A stretch of 36,353 nucleotides of DNA from Rhodothermales bacterium (GTDB lineage Bacteria > Bacteroidota > Rhodothermia > Rhodothermales > JABDKH01). The stretch spans positions 1 through 36,353 of the forward strand of contig JANQRN010000079.1 in NCBI GenBank assembly GCA_028284545.1. The letters are read 5' to 3'. Position 1 is the stretch's first letter, and every line of letters begins with the position of its first letter. Positions 1-9,341 of this stretch are shown here, piece after piece. A program made the translations under genes and the position numbers. Below the pieces are notes generated by a model. The model ran no database searches and was not told where the DNA came from. It was given only the letters and a program-made list of their open reading frames with translations.

Positions 1-1
1 T

Positions 2-781
2 GGGGGGGCACATCTTGCCGCCAAGGCCAAGGCAGAGGGGTGGGAGATCGTCGGCGTCTTGAACAACGACATGATCGGCAACATCGAGGGCATCGATGGT
101 GTGGTTGACAACAGCACGTTTCGCGTTTTCTCGGAGCCCATGCCAGTCATTGACGCCGGGGCGCTTCGATCCGTGCGTTTCTATGGAGGCGAGGTCGACG
201 GCCCGTCGCGTCAGATCGCGCGGTACGTCGACCGCCTGGCAGACGAATACTTCCCGAACCTCGACGCAATGATGATCTATCGGCTTGACAGGTTCGGGCG
301 GGGGGGCCACCACCGCCCGTTCAACGATGCCGGCTTCCCCGGCGTCCGCATCATGGAGACCCACGAGAACTACAACCGTCAGCACCAGAATATTCGCGAA
401 GAGGACGGAATTGCCTACGGGGATGTCGTTGAGGGAGTAAATTTCGCATACGCCCGAAAACTGACGGCGATGAATGCCGTCACGCTGGCCGCCCTGGCGT
501 GGGCGCCTCCCATCCCCCTGGAAGTGAAGATCGGAGGGGCGGTAAGGCCCTCCACGCGACTTGCCTGGGAGGCGGTCGAGCATCCGGAACTGGCCGGATA
601 CATCGTGCACTGGCGTAAGACAACCGACCCCCAGTGGACACAATCGCGGTTTGTCGGCGACGTTTCCAACTTCACGCTCGAGAACGTTGTCATCGACAAC
701 TACCTTTTTGGCGTCTCGTCGGTGGCGACAAACGGGAGCCAAAGCCCCGTAGCCTTTCCTGGGGGTCTTCTGAGGCGATAA
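2..781 (+). CDS. M28-family zinc peptidase, C-terminal part (5' end outside the window)
   Basis: Frame 2 is open from base 2 (GGAHLAAKAKAEGWEIVGVLNNDMIGN...). NDMIGN, the HxPFNDAGFPGVRIMETHENYNRQHQ segment and a C-terminal FN3-like segment fit M28 aminopeptidases. Confidence 0.82.
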   Translation, partial: GGAHLAAKAKAEGWEIVGVLNNDMIGNIEGIDGVVDNSTFRVFSEPMPVIDAGALRSVRFYGGEVDGPSRQIARYVDRLADEYFPNLDAMMIYRLDRFGRGGHHRPFNDAGFPGVRIMETHENYNRQHQNIREEDGIAYGDVVEGVNFAYARKLTAMNAVTLAALAWAPPIPLEVKIGGAVRPSTRLAWEAVEHPELAGYIVHWRKTTDPQWTQSRFVGDVSNFTLENVVIDNYLFGVSSVATNGSQSPVAFPGGLLRR

Positions 782-877
782 TCAAAAAAATCTCAAGGGA
801 GTTCCTGAAAGGAAATTGGGCATCCGTCATTATTAGGGTGCACATCCGCTACACAGCACTTCTCTTGTAGGGTGGAT

Positions 878-906
878 CTAAGTTTGGCCTGGGAAACCGA
901 GCTTAG
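878..906 (+). other. RNA-type hairpin just upstream of a terminator
   Basis: CTAAG t TTGG (cctgggaaa) CCGA g CTTAG, read directly. Confidence 0.4.
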
Positions 907-913
907 ACGTTCT

Positions 914-945
914 GGGCGCGAGTCGACGGACTCGCGCCCTTTTTT
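914..945 (+). terminator. Rho-independent terminator
   Basis: Perfect 11-bp stem GGGCGCGAGTC / GACTCGCGCCC, loop gacg, followed by TTTTTT. Confidence 0.88.
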
Positions 946-1067
946 GTTTGCCGGATGCCGTCCCGCAGAACCGAGCATGGCCCACACGCATCATTATCAA
1001 TGACATACTGAAAGTGTTGACGATATCCGTCCTTCAAGAAGGGCATATCTCATATCGCACTTCTGAG

Positions 1068-1110
1068 GAAGCTCGGGGCTTTTGGTGGGATCCCGGGCTT
1101 CTCTTTTTTT
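1068..1110 (+). terminator. Second Rho-independent terminator-like hairpin
   Basis: GAAGCTCGGG / CCCGGGCTTC (one G-T wobble) followed by TCTTTTTTT. Confidence 0.65.
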
Positions 1111-1258
1111 GCATACCTGTGACGACAACGGCGGCACCGGGCACGATCCCGACGAGCGCTGCCGTACTTTGGGCATACTGATTGATACGGTGATGGCCTG
1201 CAAGTCTTAAGCATGCCGCAATAATTGACGAACACCGTATTGAAACCACCACGCCAAA

Positions 1259-1768
1259 ATGAGTATTCGCAATAGGCGTCACCTGTTATCCGGACGTCTA
1301 CTCTTTTTCGGCCGTCGCCTCGTAGGCGGTCGCGCCCGACTATTCACCAATCACATCGAGATTCGCGGATGGTCTGCCACCGGCCGCGTTCGCCGGTCAA
1401 TTCCGCTCGAGTCGGTGAAAGAGGTGTCCATCGACGCAGCCATCGCTAACCAAAGACTCTACCTGAAACTCGCTGACGACGAGCACTTTACGCTCCTGCA
1501 GTTTGCGCGTGGTGCCTCTCTCTGGCATGTCAATATTCTGAACTGCAAGCCCGAGCTTCACAGGGTCGGTTCAATACCGGAGACGAGGGCGAGGAACAGC
1601 GAAACGCCCGAAAGGTTACCTGACGCTACAGACACCCGACCGGAGAGCCGACAGGTCCTGCGACGCGTAGATGACTTTTCTAAATCCCATCGTCCTACTG
1701 GGACTGGCGGCGGCGGGGATTCCGCTGATCATCCACCTCTTCAACTTCCGTCGGCCGCAGCGAATTGA
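1259..1768 (+). CDS. Hypothetical protein with a possible PH-like N-terminal domain
   Basis: 169-aa ORF, plausible soluble N-terminal half; its 3' end overlaps the next gene by 98 bp in another frame. Confidence 0.5.
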   Translation: MSIRNRRHLLSGRLLFFGRRLVGGRARLFTNHIEIRGWSATGRVRRSIPLESVKEVSIDAAIANQRLYLKLADDEHFTLLQFARGASLWHVNILNCKPELHRVGSIPETRARNSETPERLPDATDTRPESRQVLRRVDDFSKSHRPTGTGGGGDSADHPPLQLPSAAAN

Positions 1769-3875
1769 CTTTAGTTCGCTGGCGTTCGTAAAGGAACTCC
1801 AGCAAACGACGATGCGCCGGGTGCGCATCAAGCAGTGGCTGCTGCTACTCATGCGAACGCTTGCTCTTGCAGCGCTCGTTCTGGCCTTCGCCCGCCCCAC
1901 GCTCACGGGAGGACTTGCCGCCGGACTCACGGGAATCGTCGGCGGCGACGCCGCTGCCGCGATTGGTATTGTCCTGGACAACTCGCGATCGATGGACGTT
2001 CGCGACACCCGCGGATCGGTGTTCGCCCAGTCCGTGGAGGCCGCAAACGCTATTGTCAGGCAAGCTGACGACGACGACACTTTTATCTTGCTGACGACGG
2101 CTGGTCCGGCAAGCCGCCTGCCGATTTCCTTCAGTGGAAAGCAGGGGGCGATAGACTTTCTCGCGGGTGCTGCGCCGGCCGACGGCGCCGAGTTCATGGT
2201 CGAGTCGAGCCTCCGCATGGCGGCTGCACTCGGCGAGAGTCCGCTGCTAAATAAGGAGCTGTACGTTGTCGGCGACGGGCAATCCACGACGTTTGCGGGG
2301 GAGACACAGCTTGCAGATTCGGGTGCCGGCCGCGCGGCATCAGCTGCGGTGCCGACCGACCTCATAGCACGCTTCGTCAAGCTCAACGATCGCTCGGCCC
2401 CAAACGTTGGAATCACGAACGTCACGGTTGAGAGTCGGATTGTGGAACTGGGTCAGCCCGTGGTGATCACTGCTGACATCGCCAACTACGGCCCAAACGC
2501 CGTTCAGAACTACGTCGCCAGCGTGTTGCTGAACGACCAGCGCGTTGCGCAGGCAACAGTGAACCTCCCGGCCAACGACGGGGTTACCGCCCGCTTCACG
2601 GCCACCGCCCCAGCCCGCGGCTGGTTGCCAGGACTCGTGCGCGGAGAGGCCGACGACTTTGAAAGCGATGACCAGCGGCACTTCACGCTGCACGTCCCGC
2701 AGGAGCGGAGCCTGCTCTTGGTGCGGGGGGTAGGCGAGTCGGTCGAATACCTGTCACTTGCGCTATCACCGACGCTTGCACGCGAAGGCGTGTTCTTCCG
2801 AACAAAGACGATTGACGAACAGGACCTGCCAGCGGAGAGCATCTACGCCTACGACGCCGTCGTACTGGTTGGCCTCGAGAGCATCTCTTCGGGCGAAGTG
2901 TCGACACTCTCACAGTATGTGGAGCAGGGTGGCGGCCTGTTGGTGTTTCCAGGTAGCAGGTCCAACTTTGCGGACTATGATCGGCTGCTGCAGGCAATCG
3001 GCGGTGGGCGCATTACTGGTACGGTCGGCGCGCTTGGTGGCCGTACCAGCACGGCGAGCCTGGCCAATGTCGAGCTGGAGCACCCATTGTTCGATGGCGT
3101 TTTCGATGAGGAGAGTTTGCGACGCGGACGGAACGTCGAACAGTTGTCGGTCTTCTTCGCGGCGGCGTACGCGGCAAGCCGCGGTACCGAACAGACGCTA
3201 ATCGAGTTGTCTTCCGGAACGCCATTCATGCAGGAAATGCGACACGGCGCCGGTGCGACGCTTCTCGTAACAGTTGCGCCGGATCCGAGTTGGAGCGAGT
3301 TCCCATTGCGCGGCCTGTTCGTCCCGCTACTTTACCGATCGGTTTTCTATTTATCAGCCGGGGAGCAGTCTGGGGGTGAGCAACTGACCGTCGGGCGCCC
3401 AGCGGAGATTCGTCTGTCGGGCGTTGCGAGGGCGCAGCAGATCAGCCTCCGGAGTCCGGGAGGAGAGACCTTTACGCCCGAGCGCCGTGATCTGTTTGGG
3501 GGCGTTCTACTCCAGGTCGGAGAGCAGATCGGGGATGCCGGGGTCTACGACGTGCTCGAACAGTCCGCCAATAGCGCAGGCCCTTCGTCAGTGGGCGCTG
3601 AGGTCCTCAGGCGCGTCGCGTTCAATCTCAGCGCGGCGGAGTCCGATCTGTCGCTCTTGGAGGCACGAGAGGCGGCTGAGCGCCTCGAAGGCGCCCTGGG
3701 CGTGCCTGTTTCGGCTATCACGGGGTCCGACAGCAACGCCGAAGAACTCGGGGACGCCCTCCAGGCTGCCCGGACCGGAACGGAGCTTTGGAACGTCTTT
3801 TTGGTGCTCGCGTTATCCTTTCTGGCCGTGGAAATGCTGATCGAGAAGCACTGGCGTCCTGAGGCCACTAGTTAA
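1671..3875 (+). CDS. BatA / aerotolerance-regulator N-terminal domain protein with vWA-like domain
   Basis: MTFLNPIVLLGLAAAGIPLIIHLFNFRRPQRIDFSSLAFVKEL is a typical BatA N-terminus; VLDNSRSM resembles a MIDAS motif; C-terminal TM helix. Confidence 0.88.
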   Translation: MTFLNPIVLLGLAAAGIPLIIHLFNFRRPQRIDFSSLAFVKELQQTTMRRVRIKQWLLLLMRTLALAALVLAFARPTLTGGLAAGLTGIVGGDAAAAIGIVLDNSRSMDVRDTRGSVFAQSVEAANAIVRQADDDDTFILLTTAGPASRLPISFSGKQGAIDFLAGAAPADGAEFMVESSLRMAAALGESPLLNKELYVVGDGQSTTFAGETQLADSGAGRAASAAVPTDLIARFVKLNDRSAPNVGITNVTVESRIVELGQPVVITADIANYGPNAVQNYVASVLLNDQRVAQATVNLPANDGVTARFTATAPARGWLPGLVRGEADDFESDDQRHFTLHVPQERSLLLVRGVGESVEYLSLALSPTLAREGVFFRTKTIDEQDLPAESIYAYDAVVLVGLESISSGEVSTLSQYVEQGGGLLVFPGSRSNFADYDRLLQAIGGGRITGTVGALGGRTSTASLANVELEHPLFDGVFDEESLRRGRNVEQLSVFFAAAYAASRGTEQTLIELSSGTPFMQEMRHGAGATLLVTVAPDPSWSEFPLRGLFVPLLYRSVFYLSAGEQSGGEQLTVGRPAEIRLSGVARAQQISLRSPGGETFTPERRDLFGGVLLQVGEQIGDAGVYDVLEQSANSAGPSSVGAEVLRRVAFNLSAAESDLSLLEAREAAERLEGALGVPVSAITGSDSNAEELGDALQAARTGTELWNVFLVLALSFLAVEMLIEKHWRPEATS

Positions 3876-3884
3876 CGCGGAGCA

Positions 3885-4466
3885 ATGCCGATCGTCAGAG
3901 ACATTTTCCAGGTGCTGCAGATCCTACTGCTGTTCGGCTTCCTTGGGCTGACGTCGATGGTGTTTGTGGTGACGTTACTCAACCGCTCGAACGTCCGGAA
4001 CTTGCTCCTCGTCGTGCACCGCGGTCGCTTCGGTGGCCTGCCGCTGCTGCCGACACTCTTCTTTTTCGCCGTTACGGTTCTCTTTCTGGTCGCGTTGTTC
4101 AGAGGCCAGCCCTCCTTCGCCCTCCTGTACGTCGGGTACATGATCGGAGGTGCGCTCTGGCTTGCGAGTCAATACGTGTCACGCGCCACGTACATCACGC
4201 GCTATGGCCTGTTCAAGACGCTCGGATCTAACAGCCGGGTGTCGTGGTCGCAGATTCACGACTGCTTTGACGTCAAGACCCGCAGGGGGCGCACATTCGT
4301 CTTACTGTACTGCGACGCGCTCGGCGCCCGGAAGCGACACGAACTGTTCGTCCCGACGGCACGCGTAAAAGCTTTCGAACGCATCCTCGACCGTCATCTC
4401 TACTGGAACGGGGACTACGCGGCAACCACCGCGATCGACTACAAAGCCCTCGAGGGTGAAGAGTAA
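3885..4466 (+). CDS. Hypothetical membrane protein
   Basis: 193-aa ORF with several hydrophobic helices in its N-terminal half; its stop overlaps the hflX start. Confidence 0.72.
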   Translation: MPIVRDIFQVLQILLLFGFLGLTSMVFVVTLLNRSNVRNLLLVVHRGRFGGLPLLPTLFFFAVTVLFLVALFRGQPSFALLYVGYMIGGALWLASQYVSRATYITRYGLFKTLGSNSRVSWSQIHDCFDVKTRRGRTFVLLYCDALGARKRHELFVPTARVKAFERILDRHLYWNGDYAATTAIDYKALEGEE

Positions 4467-5769
4467 GAACGGCGCAAACGACCGTGAGAAGGCGATTCTG
4501 GTCGGAGTCCGCGTGCGAGACGACGATCAATGGCGCCTGGACAGTTCGCTTGACGAACTCGCGCTGCTCGCCGACACCGCGGGCGCCGTCGTTGTCGAGC
4601 GCATCACGCAGGCGCTTCCTCAGCTCAATGCCGCAACCTACATCGGGAGCGGCAAGGTCAATGAGATTGCCGCCGCGGCGAAGGAGAGCAAGGCGGATCT
4701 TGTCATTTTTGACGACGACCTGTCTCCCGTTCAAATCCGCAATCTGGAAAAAGCCGTAGGCTGCAAACTCGTAGACCGTTCTGCGCTGATACTGGACATT
4801 TTTGCGCAGCGCGCCAAGACAGCAACCGCCAAGACGCAGGTCGAGCTTGCACAACTGGAGTACCTCCGAACGCGCTTGACACGTCAGTGGACACACCTTT
4901 CCCGCCAACATGGCGGCATCGGCTCAAAGGGTCCCGGGGAAACGCAGATCGAAACGGATCGGCGATTGATTAGAGACCGCATCCGCGTACTCAAGGGTAA
5001 GCTGGAGAAGATCGACCAGCAACGGGCGACACAACGGAAGAACCGCGCCGAACACACGCGCGTGTCGCTGGTCGGTTACACCAACGCGGGCAAGTCTACG
5101 CTGATGAACGCGTTGGCAAACTCAAAGGTGCTTGCCGAAGATCGTCTGTTTGCTACGCTGGACGCGACGACTCGCGTTACGTACCTGGCATCCAACAAGC
5201 CCGTACTCGTGTCAGACACGGTGGGCTTCATCCGCAAGCTACCCCACCGCCTGATCGAGTCCTTCAAGAGTACCCTGGACGAGGTACGTGAAAGTGATCT
5301 GCTGGTGCACGTCGTGGATATTACCCATCCGGGCTTCGAGGACCAGATTCGCGTTGTAAACGAAACCCTCCACGAGTTGGACGCGCACACCAAACCCACC
5401 CTGATGGTGTTCAACAAGATCGATGTCGTCCACGACCAGTCGCTCATGAACGGACTACGGAACGCGTTCGCTCCAGATGTCGCGTTTGTGTCGGCCGCGA
5501 GCGGTATCGGGCTCGCGTCGCTCAAGGAGCACCTTGTCGACCTTATGGAGCGAAACTTCGTCGAGGTGCACGTCGAGCTACCAGTCTCCCAGTCGCAACT
5601 CGTTAGCCACATCCACCGGGTCGCCGAGGTGTTGGAGGAGGAGTACGATTATGCTGACGACGATTCGGGGGCTGGAATTGTGAGGCTGCGCTTCAAAACA
5701 GCGCCGCACCACCATGAAGACCTCGTTCCAATGCTTGAACGCCACGGCAGGGAGGCCCGTGTGCAATAA
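4456..5769 (+). CDS. hflX: GTPase HflX
   Basis: GTG start. GGIGSKGPGETQIETDRR signature, G1 GYTNAGKST, DTVGFI, NKID. Confidence 0.96.
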   Translation: MKSKNGANDREKAILVGVRVRDDDQWRLDSSLDELALLADTAGAVVVERITQALPQLNAATYIGSGKVNEIAAAAKESKADLVIFDDDLSPVQIRNLEKAVGCKLVDRSALILDIFAQRAKTATAKTQVELAQLEYLRTRLTRQWTHLSRQHGGIGSKGPGETQIETDRRLIRDRIRVLKGKLEKIDQQRATQRKNRAEHTRVSLVGYTNAGKSTLMNALANSKVLAEDRLFATLDATTRVTYLASNKPVLVSDTVGFIRKLPHRLIESFKSTLDEVRESDLLVHVVDITHPGFEDQIRVVNETLHELDAHTKPTLMVFNKIDVVHDQSLMNGLRNAFAPDVAFVSAASGIGLASLKEHLVDLMERNFVEVHVELPVSQSQLVSHIHRVAEVLEEEYDYADDDSGAGIVRLRFKTAPHHHEDLVPMLERHGREARVQ

Positions 5770-5990
5770 CACGGCCACCTGTTCAGTTTTCAGCACAGGC
5801 CCCGATAGAATCGTTATTGGGAATCGACAAACGGGTCGACAGGCGCTTCAAAACGCCACCTTTTCGCGGAACGATTTGCGGGCACACGTATTGCAGACAT
5901 CTCCTGTAGCGTGTTCGCGTGGCGAAAAGGACGTTTTCGCAGGCCGACCTCGCCGTAGTTCTCAAGATGGTTCTCACGCCTGAACTCTGA

Positions 5991-6656
5991 ATGGTCATCC
6001 GGAATCTCATAAGTCCCAGCTTCATCCCGCTGAAACCCAGCGATACGGTTGAGTATGCGCTCGGCTTGCTTCTGGAGATGCGCGCTAGGCACCTGCCGGT
6101 TGTCGGAGCCCAGGGCGATTTGCTCGGGCTCGTTTCGGAAGAGATGCTGCTGAACGCGGGCGAGCCCGACCGGCGAGTTCAGGACCTGCTGCACTCAGAG
6201 TCAATTACCGTCGCCCCCGATCTGCACGTGTTTGAGGCGGCGCGAACGATCGTGAGTCACGGCCTCTCTGCGCTACCCGTCGTCGGTGACACGGGTAAGT
6301 ACCTTGGCGTCGTTCGCCGGCACGAAGTTTTTGATCAGCTCGCGCGGATGTTGTCGACGCAGGAGTCGGGGGCCATACTCGCGCTTGAGGTTGAGCCCAA
6401 AGACTATTCGCTGTCGAAGCTCGTCTTTGCAATAGAACAGAACGAAGCGAACGTTTTGTCGGTGGCTACCGAAACACCGGAGAACGGTGGACTGACGCGC
6501 GTAACGCTAAAGCTCGACACGCACGACACCTCTCGCGTTCGACATGTTCTCGAGCACAACGGCTACCAGGTAGTCGCAGCGTTCTCCGACACAGATGAAG
6601 ACGAAGACGCGCTCCGCGACCGCATCGAGGAGTTCATGCGCTACCTCGAGGTCTAG
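5991..6656 (+). CDS. CBS-domain pair protein
   Basis: Two CBS-like repeats (ARHLPVVGAQGDLLGLVSEE; LSALPVVGDTGKYLGVVRR) and an ACT-like C-terminus. Confidence 0.85.
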   Translation: MVIRNLISPSFIPLKPSDTVEYALGLLLEMRARHLPVVGAQGDLLGLVSEEMLLNAGEPDRRVQDLLHSESITVAPDLHVFEAARTIVSHGLSALPVVGDTGKYLGVVRRHEVFDQLARMLSTQESGAILALEVEPKDYSLSKLVFAIEQNEANVLSVATETPENGGLTRVTLKLDTHDTSRVRHVLEHNGYQVVAAFSDTDEDEDALRDRIEEFMRYLEV

Positions 6657-6689
6657 ACGCAGACGCGCTGCGTGAACGACGCCTACGGC

Positions 6690-8261
6690 CTACTCAAAGC
6701 GCTTCATCCACTCCGCTCGTTCCTCGCTGAAGAAGTACGCCTCCGACCGATACGGCGGAACGTGATGCTCCATGAGCGGGATTAGAGACTCCTCGGGAAG
6801 GTCAATCGGATCTTCAGGGATGAAGCCCGCCAACATGTCTTTGGTGTCCTCCATCCGGGTATCTGACGCCAGATTCTGCCACTCGTTGGGGTCCGCCTCC
6901 AGATCGTAGAGCTCTTCGGAGCCATCGATATAGCGTATGTAGTGCCAGTCTTCAAAGCGTATGGAATAACTGCCCCAATCATACGTGGACAAAACGGCGC
7001 GGGGCGACGACTCCAGCGGATTCTCAAGTACATCGACAAGCGATTCTCCGTCATACCGATCCCTCGCCGTCAGATTGCACAGTTCGGCAAGCGTGGGATA
7101 GATGTCGAGGAGGGAAGTCAGGTTTGACGTGGGTATGCCCGCAGCCGAGCCTTCCGGCATCGCTGCCAGACCGTTGGGCACCCGCATCATGAACACCGTC
7201 CGGATCACATTCTCCCAAAGGGCGAATTTGCGCCAGTGCCGTTTCTCTCCCAACTGCCAGCCATGATCTGACCAAATAACTACAATTGTGTTGTCGGCAT
7301 ACGGACTTGCCTCCAGCGCATCTAGAAGACGCCCCAGCATCGCGTCGGCGAAAGAAATGGAGGCGAGATATCCCTGAATGGCGGCCTCCCACTGACCGGC
7401 CTCCACGACGTGGTCATGATAATTGCCGCCGCGCTCGATCAACTCACGTGCGACAGGGCCGAGGTCGTCAACATCACCTTCGAGAAGGGGCGGTTTCTGT
7501 ATGTCCTTCAACGGAAAGCGGTCGAAGTACTTCTGCGGGACATACCAGGGTACGTGGGGACGGTAGATCCCGGCAGCCAGAAAGAACGGTTTGCCGTGGT
7601 CCTTTTGGAGCTGTTCCGAGATATAGCGTACGGTCTGATAGTCTGCCGTTTCTTCGTCGGCCAAGTCCAGCGGCGCCCAATCGAACATGTTGTACATGTA
7701 CCGGAATGGCGTCATGTTGACGGGTCTGTCCTCGGGCAGGAATTCCTGCGGCATCGGGTCGGTGATGCTCGGGTAATAATCATCCCAGCCAAGCGAGTCG
7801 ACCTGACTGTAGTGGAATATCTTCCCAGCCCCGGCCGTGTAGTACCCACTCTCGCGAAAGTGCTGGCCGATGGTCGGCACCTGTTGGAGCTCCGGTACGT
7901 TGCGCCAGTCTTGATAGTTGGAGTACATCCCTGACGAAATGGGGTGCAGCCCCGTCAGCATTGCCGACCGCGACGGATTGCATCCCGGGCTGGGGGCATA
8001 GTTGCGGGTGAAGTTCACCCCCGTTTGGGCAAAACGGTCCAGATGCGGAGTCAATGCCTGGGGATGGCCGGCCAACGGTTCCACCCAATCATTCATGTCA
8101 TCAAGCGCGATGAACAGAACGTTTGGGTGCTCAATCAGGCGGGGCCCATTTGACTCGCACCCGATACTGGTCAACAGCAACAGCAGGAGCCCAGCCCATG
8201 AAGCTCGGCGCACGATCAAACTCACAGGCATTACACTGGACACCGCTACTCTGGGGGGCAC
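6690..8261 (-). CDS. Sulfatase, iduronate-2-sulfatase-like, probable lipoprotein
   Basis: NVLFIALDDMNDW, Cys-type formylglycine motif C-N-P-S-R-S, WSDHGWQLGEKRHW; LLTSIGC lipobox. Confidence 0.92.
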   Translation of the reverse strand: MPPRVAVSSVMPVSLIVRRASWAGLLLLLLTSIGCESNGPRLIEHPNVLFIALDDMNDWVEPLAGHPQALTPHLDRFAQTGVNFTRNYAPSPGCNPSRSAMLTGLHPISSGMYSNYQDWRNVPELQQVPTIGQHFRESGYYTAGAGKIFHYSQVDSLGWDDYYPSITDPMPQEFLPEDRPVNMTPFRYMYNMFDWAPLDLADEETADYQTVRYISEQLQKDHGKPFFLAAGIYRPHVPWYVPQKYFDRFPLKDIQKPPLLEGDVDDLGPVARELIERGGNYHDHVVEAGQWEAAIQGYLASISFADAMLGRLLDALEASPYADNTIVVIWSDHGWQLGEKRHWRKFALWENVIRTVFMMRVPNGLAAMPEGSAAGIPTSNLTSLLDIYPTLAELCNLTARDRYDGESLVDVLENPLESSPRAVLSTYDWGSYSIRFEDWHYIRYIDGSEELYDLEADPNEWQNLASDTRMEDTKDMLAGFIPEDPIDLPEESLIPLMEHHVPPYRSEAYFFSEERAEWMKRFE

Positions 8262-8328
8262 GAACCTTATCTAAGGTACGAACCCAATCTACGGGTCTTA
8301 TACAATGCCATCAGGATTGCTCGCGTCT

Positions 8329-8574
8329 TTACGCGGCCCGGCTATTCTCGTCGTCGGAGGGGGAATCCTGCTCGTCGTCAATCCAGTAGGGATTCGGCCG
8401 CGTGTGCATGTCAGCGGCGAGGCGACACAGGCGCATGATTTCAGCCTGAATCTCGACATGCCGCGACCAACTTTCGCGGGTTCTCTTGAGCGCGTACGAC
8501 TCCTCCAGGAGGTCGTCGATCTGGCTCATTACTGTCCGAAGTTCGTCGTTGCTCGCATCCATGGGTAGAATCAT
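8329..8574 (-). CDS. Hypothetical small acidic protein
   Basis: MILPMDASNDELRTVMSQIDDLLEESYALKR... The ORF-track start (8727) lies inside tRNA-Cys, so an internal start is used here. Confidence 0.5.
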   Translation of the reverse strand: MILPMDASNDELRTVMSQIDDLLEESYALKRTRESWSRHVEIQAEIMRLCRLAADMHTRPNPYWIDDEQDSPSDDENSRAA

Positions 8575-8662
8575 CAATTGGAGCGAGTATCGACCGCGGT
8601 CGCCGCAAACTAAACGCGGCCCAGGACCCACGAGACCGGATTCGGGCACTTGAGCCGGAAAG

Positions 8663-8733
8663 AGGTGACGGGCGGAATCGAACCGCCGTACAAGGTTTTG
8701 CAGACCTTTGCCTAACCACTCGGCCACGTCACC
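8663..8733 (-). tRNA. tRNA-Cys (GCA)
   Basis: Acceptor GGTGACG/CGTCACC, anticodon loop ..CTGCAAA.., T-arm GGTTCGATTCC. Confidence 0.95.
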
Positions 8734-8767
8734 GAAGACGGCACCGATGTCCAGGAGTCCGCAGCTG

Positions 8768-8842
<75 letters not shown>

Positions 8843-8867
8843 AGATCCTGTTGACCGGAGGCCGTTG

Positions 8868-8942
8868 TCGGGGTGGCAGGATTCGAACCTGCGACCCTCT
8901 GCTCCCAAAGCAGATGCGCTAACCGGGCTGCGCCACACCCCG
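8868..8942 (-). tRNA. tRNA-Pro (TGG)
   Basis: Acceptor CGGGGTG/CACCCCG, anticodon loop CTTTGGGAG, T-arm GGTTCGAATCC. Confidence 0.95.
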
Positions 8943-8950
8943 AAATCTGT

Positions 8951-9121
8951 CTAGGCCTTTGCGGCCTTGAGTTCAGCCTGCACGTCAGACTGTTCTACCA
9001 TCTTCTGCGTGAAACAGTAGTGTCCGTTGTCCTTCTTGGTCGCGACGATGATCTTCGCCATCTTGCGAGCTTCCGCGCGCTGCTTGAGCACCTTGTCGCC
9101 GAACGATTGCTTCTTTGCCAT
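8951..9121 (-). CDS. DUF4295-family protein (reported, from memory, as Bacteroidota ribosomal protein bL38)
   Basis: Reverse-strand translation MAKKQSFGDKVLKQRAEARKMAKIIVATKKDNGHYCFTQKMVEQSDVQAELKAAKA (56 aa), next to rpmG and rpmB. Absent from the supplied ORF track. Confidence 0.85.
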   Translation of the reverse strand: MAKKQSFGDKVLKQRAEARKMAKIIVATKKDNGHYCFTQKMVEQSDVQAELKAAKA

Positions 9122-9138
9122 TGGAGTCGACCCTCAGC

Positions 9139-9309
9139 TTACTTGATCTCGCGATGAACGGTATGCTTACGGAGCTTCGCGTTGTACTTCTTAAGCTCCA
9201 ACCGCTCCGGAGTATTCCGTCGGTTTTTCTTCGTCGCGTAACGCGACGTCCCCGGTGCTTCGGTACACTCGAGGATGATGTTCAAGCGTGTGTCTTTCGA
9301 TTTCGCCAT
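9139..9309 (-). CDS. rpmG: 50S ribosomal protein bL33
   Basis: Reverse-strand translation [56 protein letters not shown]. Absent from the supplied ORF track. Confidence 0.95.
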   Translation of the reverse strand: MAKSKDTRLNIILECTEAPGTSRYATKKNRRNTPERLELKKYNAKLRKHTVHREIK

Positions 9310-9341
9310 CGTTGCTTCTAGTCTAAAACCCGCGCTGCGAT

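Noticed and set aside
1616-2425. 269-aa minus-strand ORF
   Set aside because: Antisense to the strongly supported BatA-like gene; composition typical of a GC-rich shadow ORF (Ser/Ala/Arg-rich).
4273-4911. 212-aa minus-strand ORF
   Set aside because: Antisense to hflX and the preceding gene; no recognisable domain.
5076-5612. 178-aa minus-strand ORF
   Set aside because: Shadow of the HflX GTPase domain.
6657-6673. ACGCAG-acgcg-CTGCGT hairpin between the convergent CBS and sulfatase genes
   Set aside because: Short stem with no T-tract on either side; cannot be called a terminator.
8575-8727. N-terminal extension of the 8329..8727 ORF
   Set aside because: Begins inside tRNA-Cys; a start near 8574 or 8562 is more likely.
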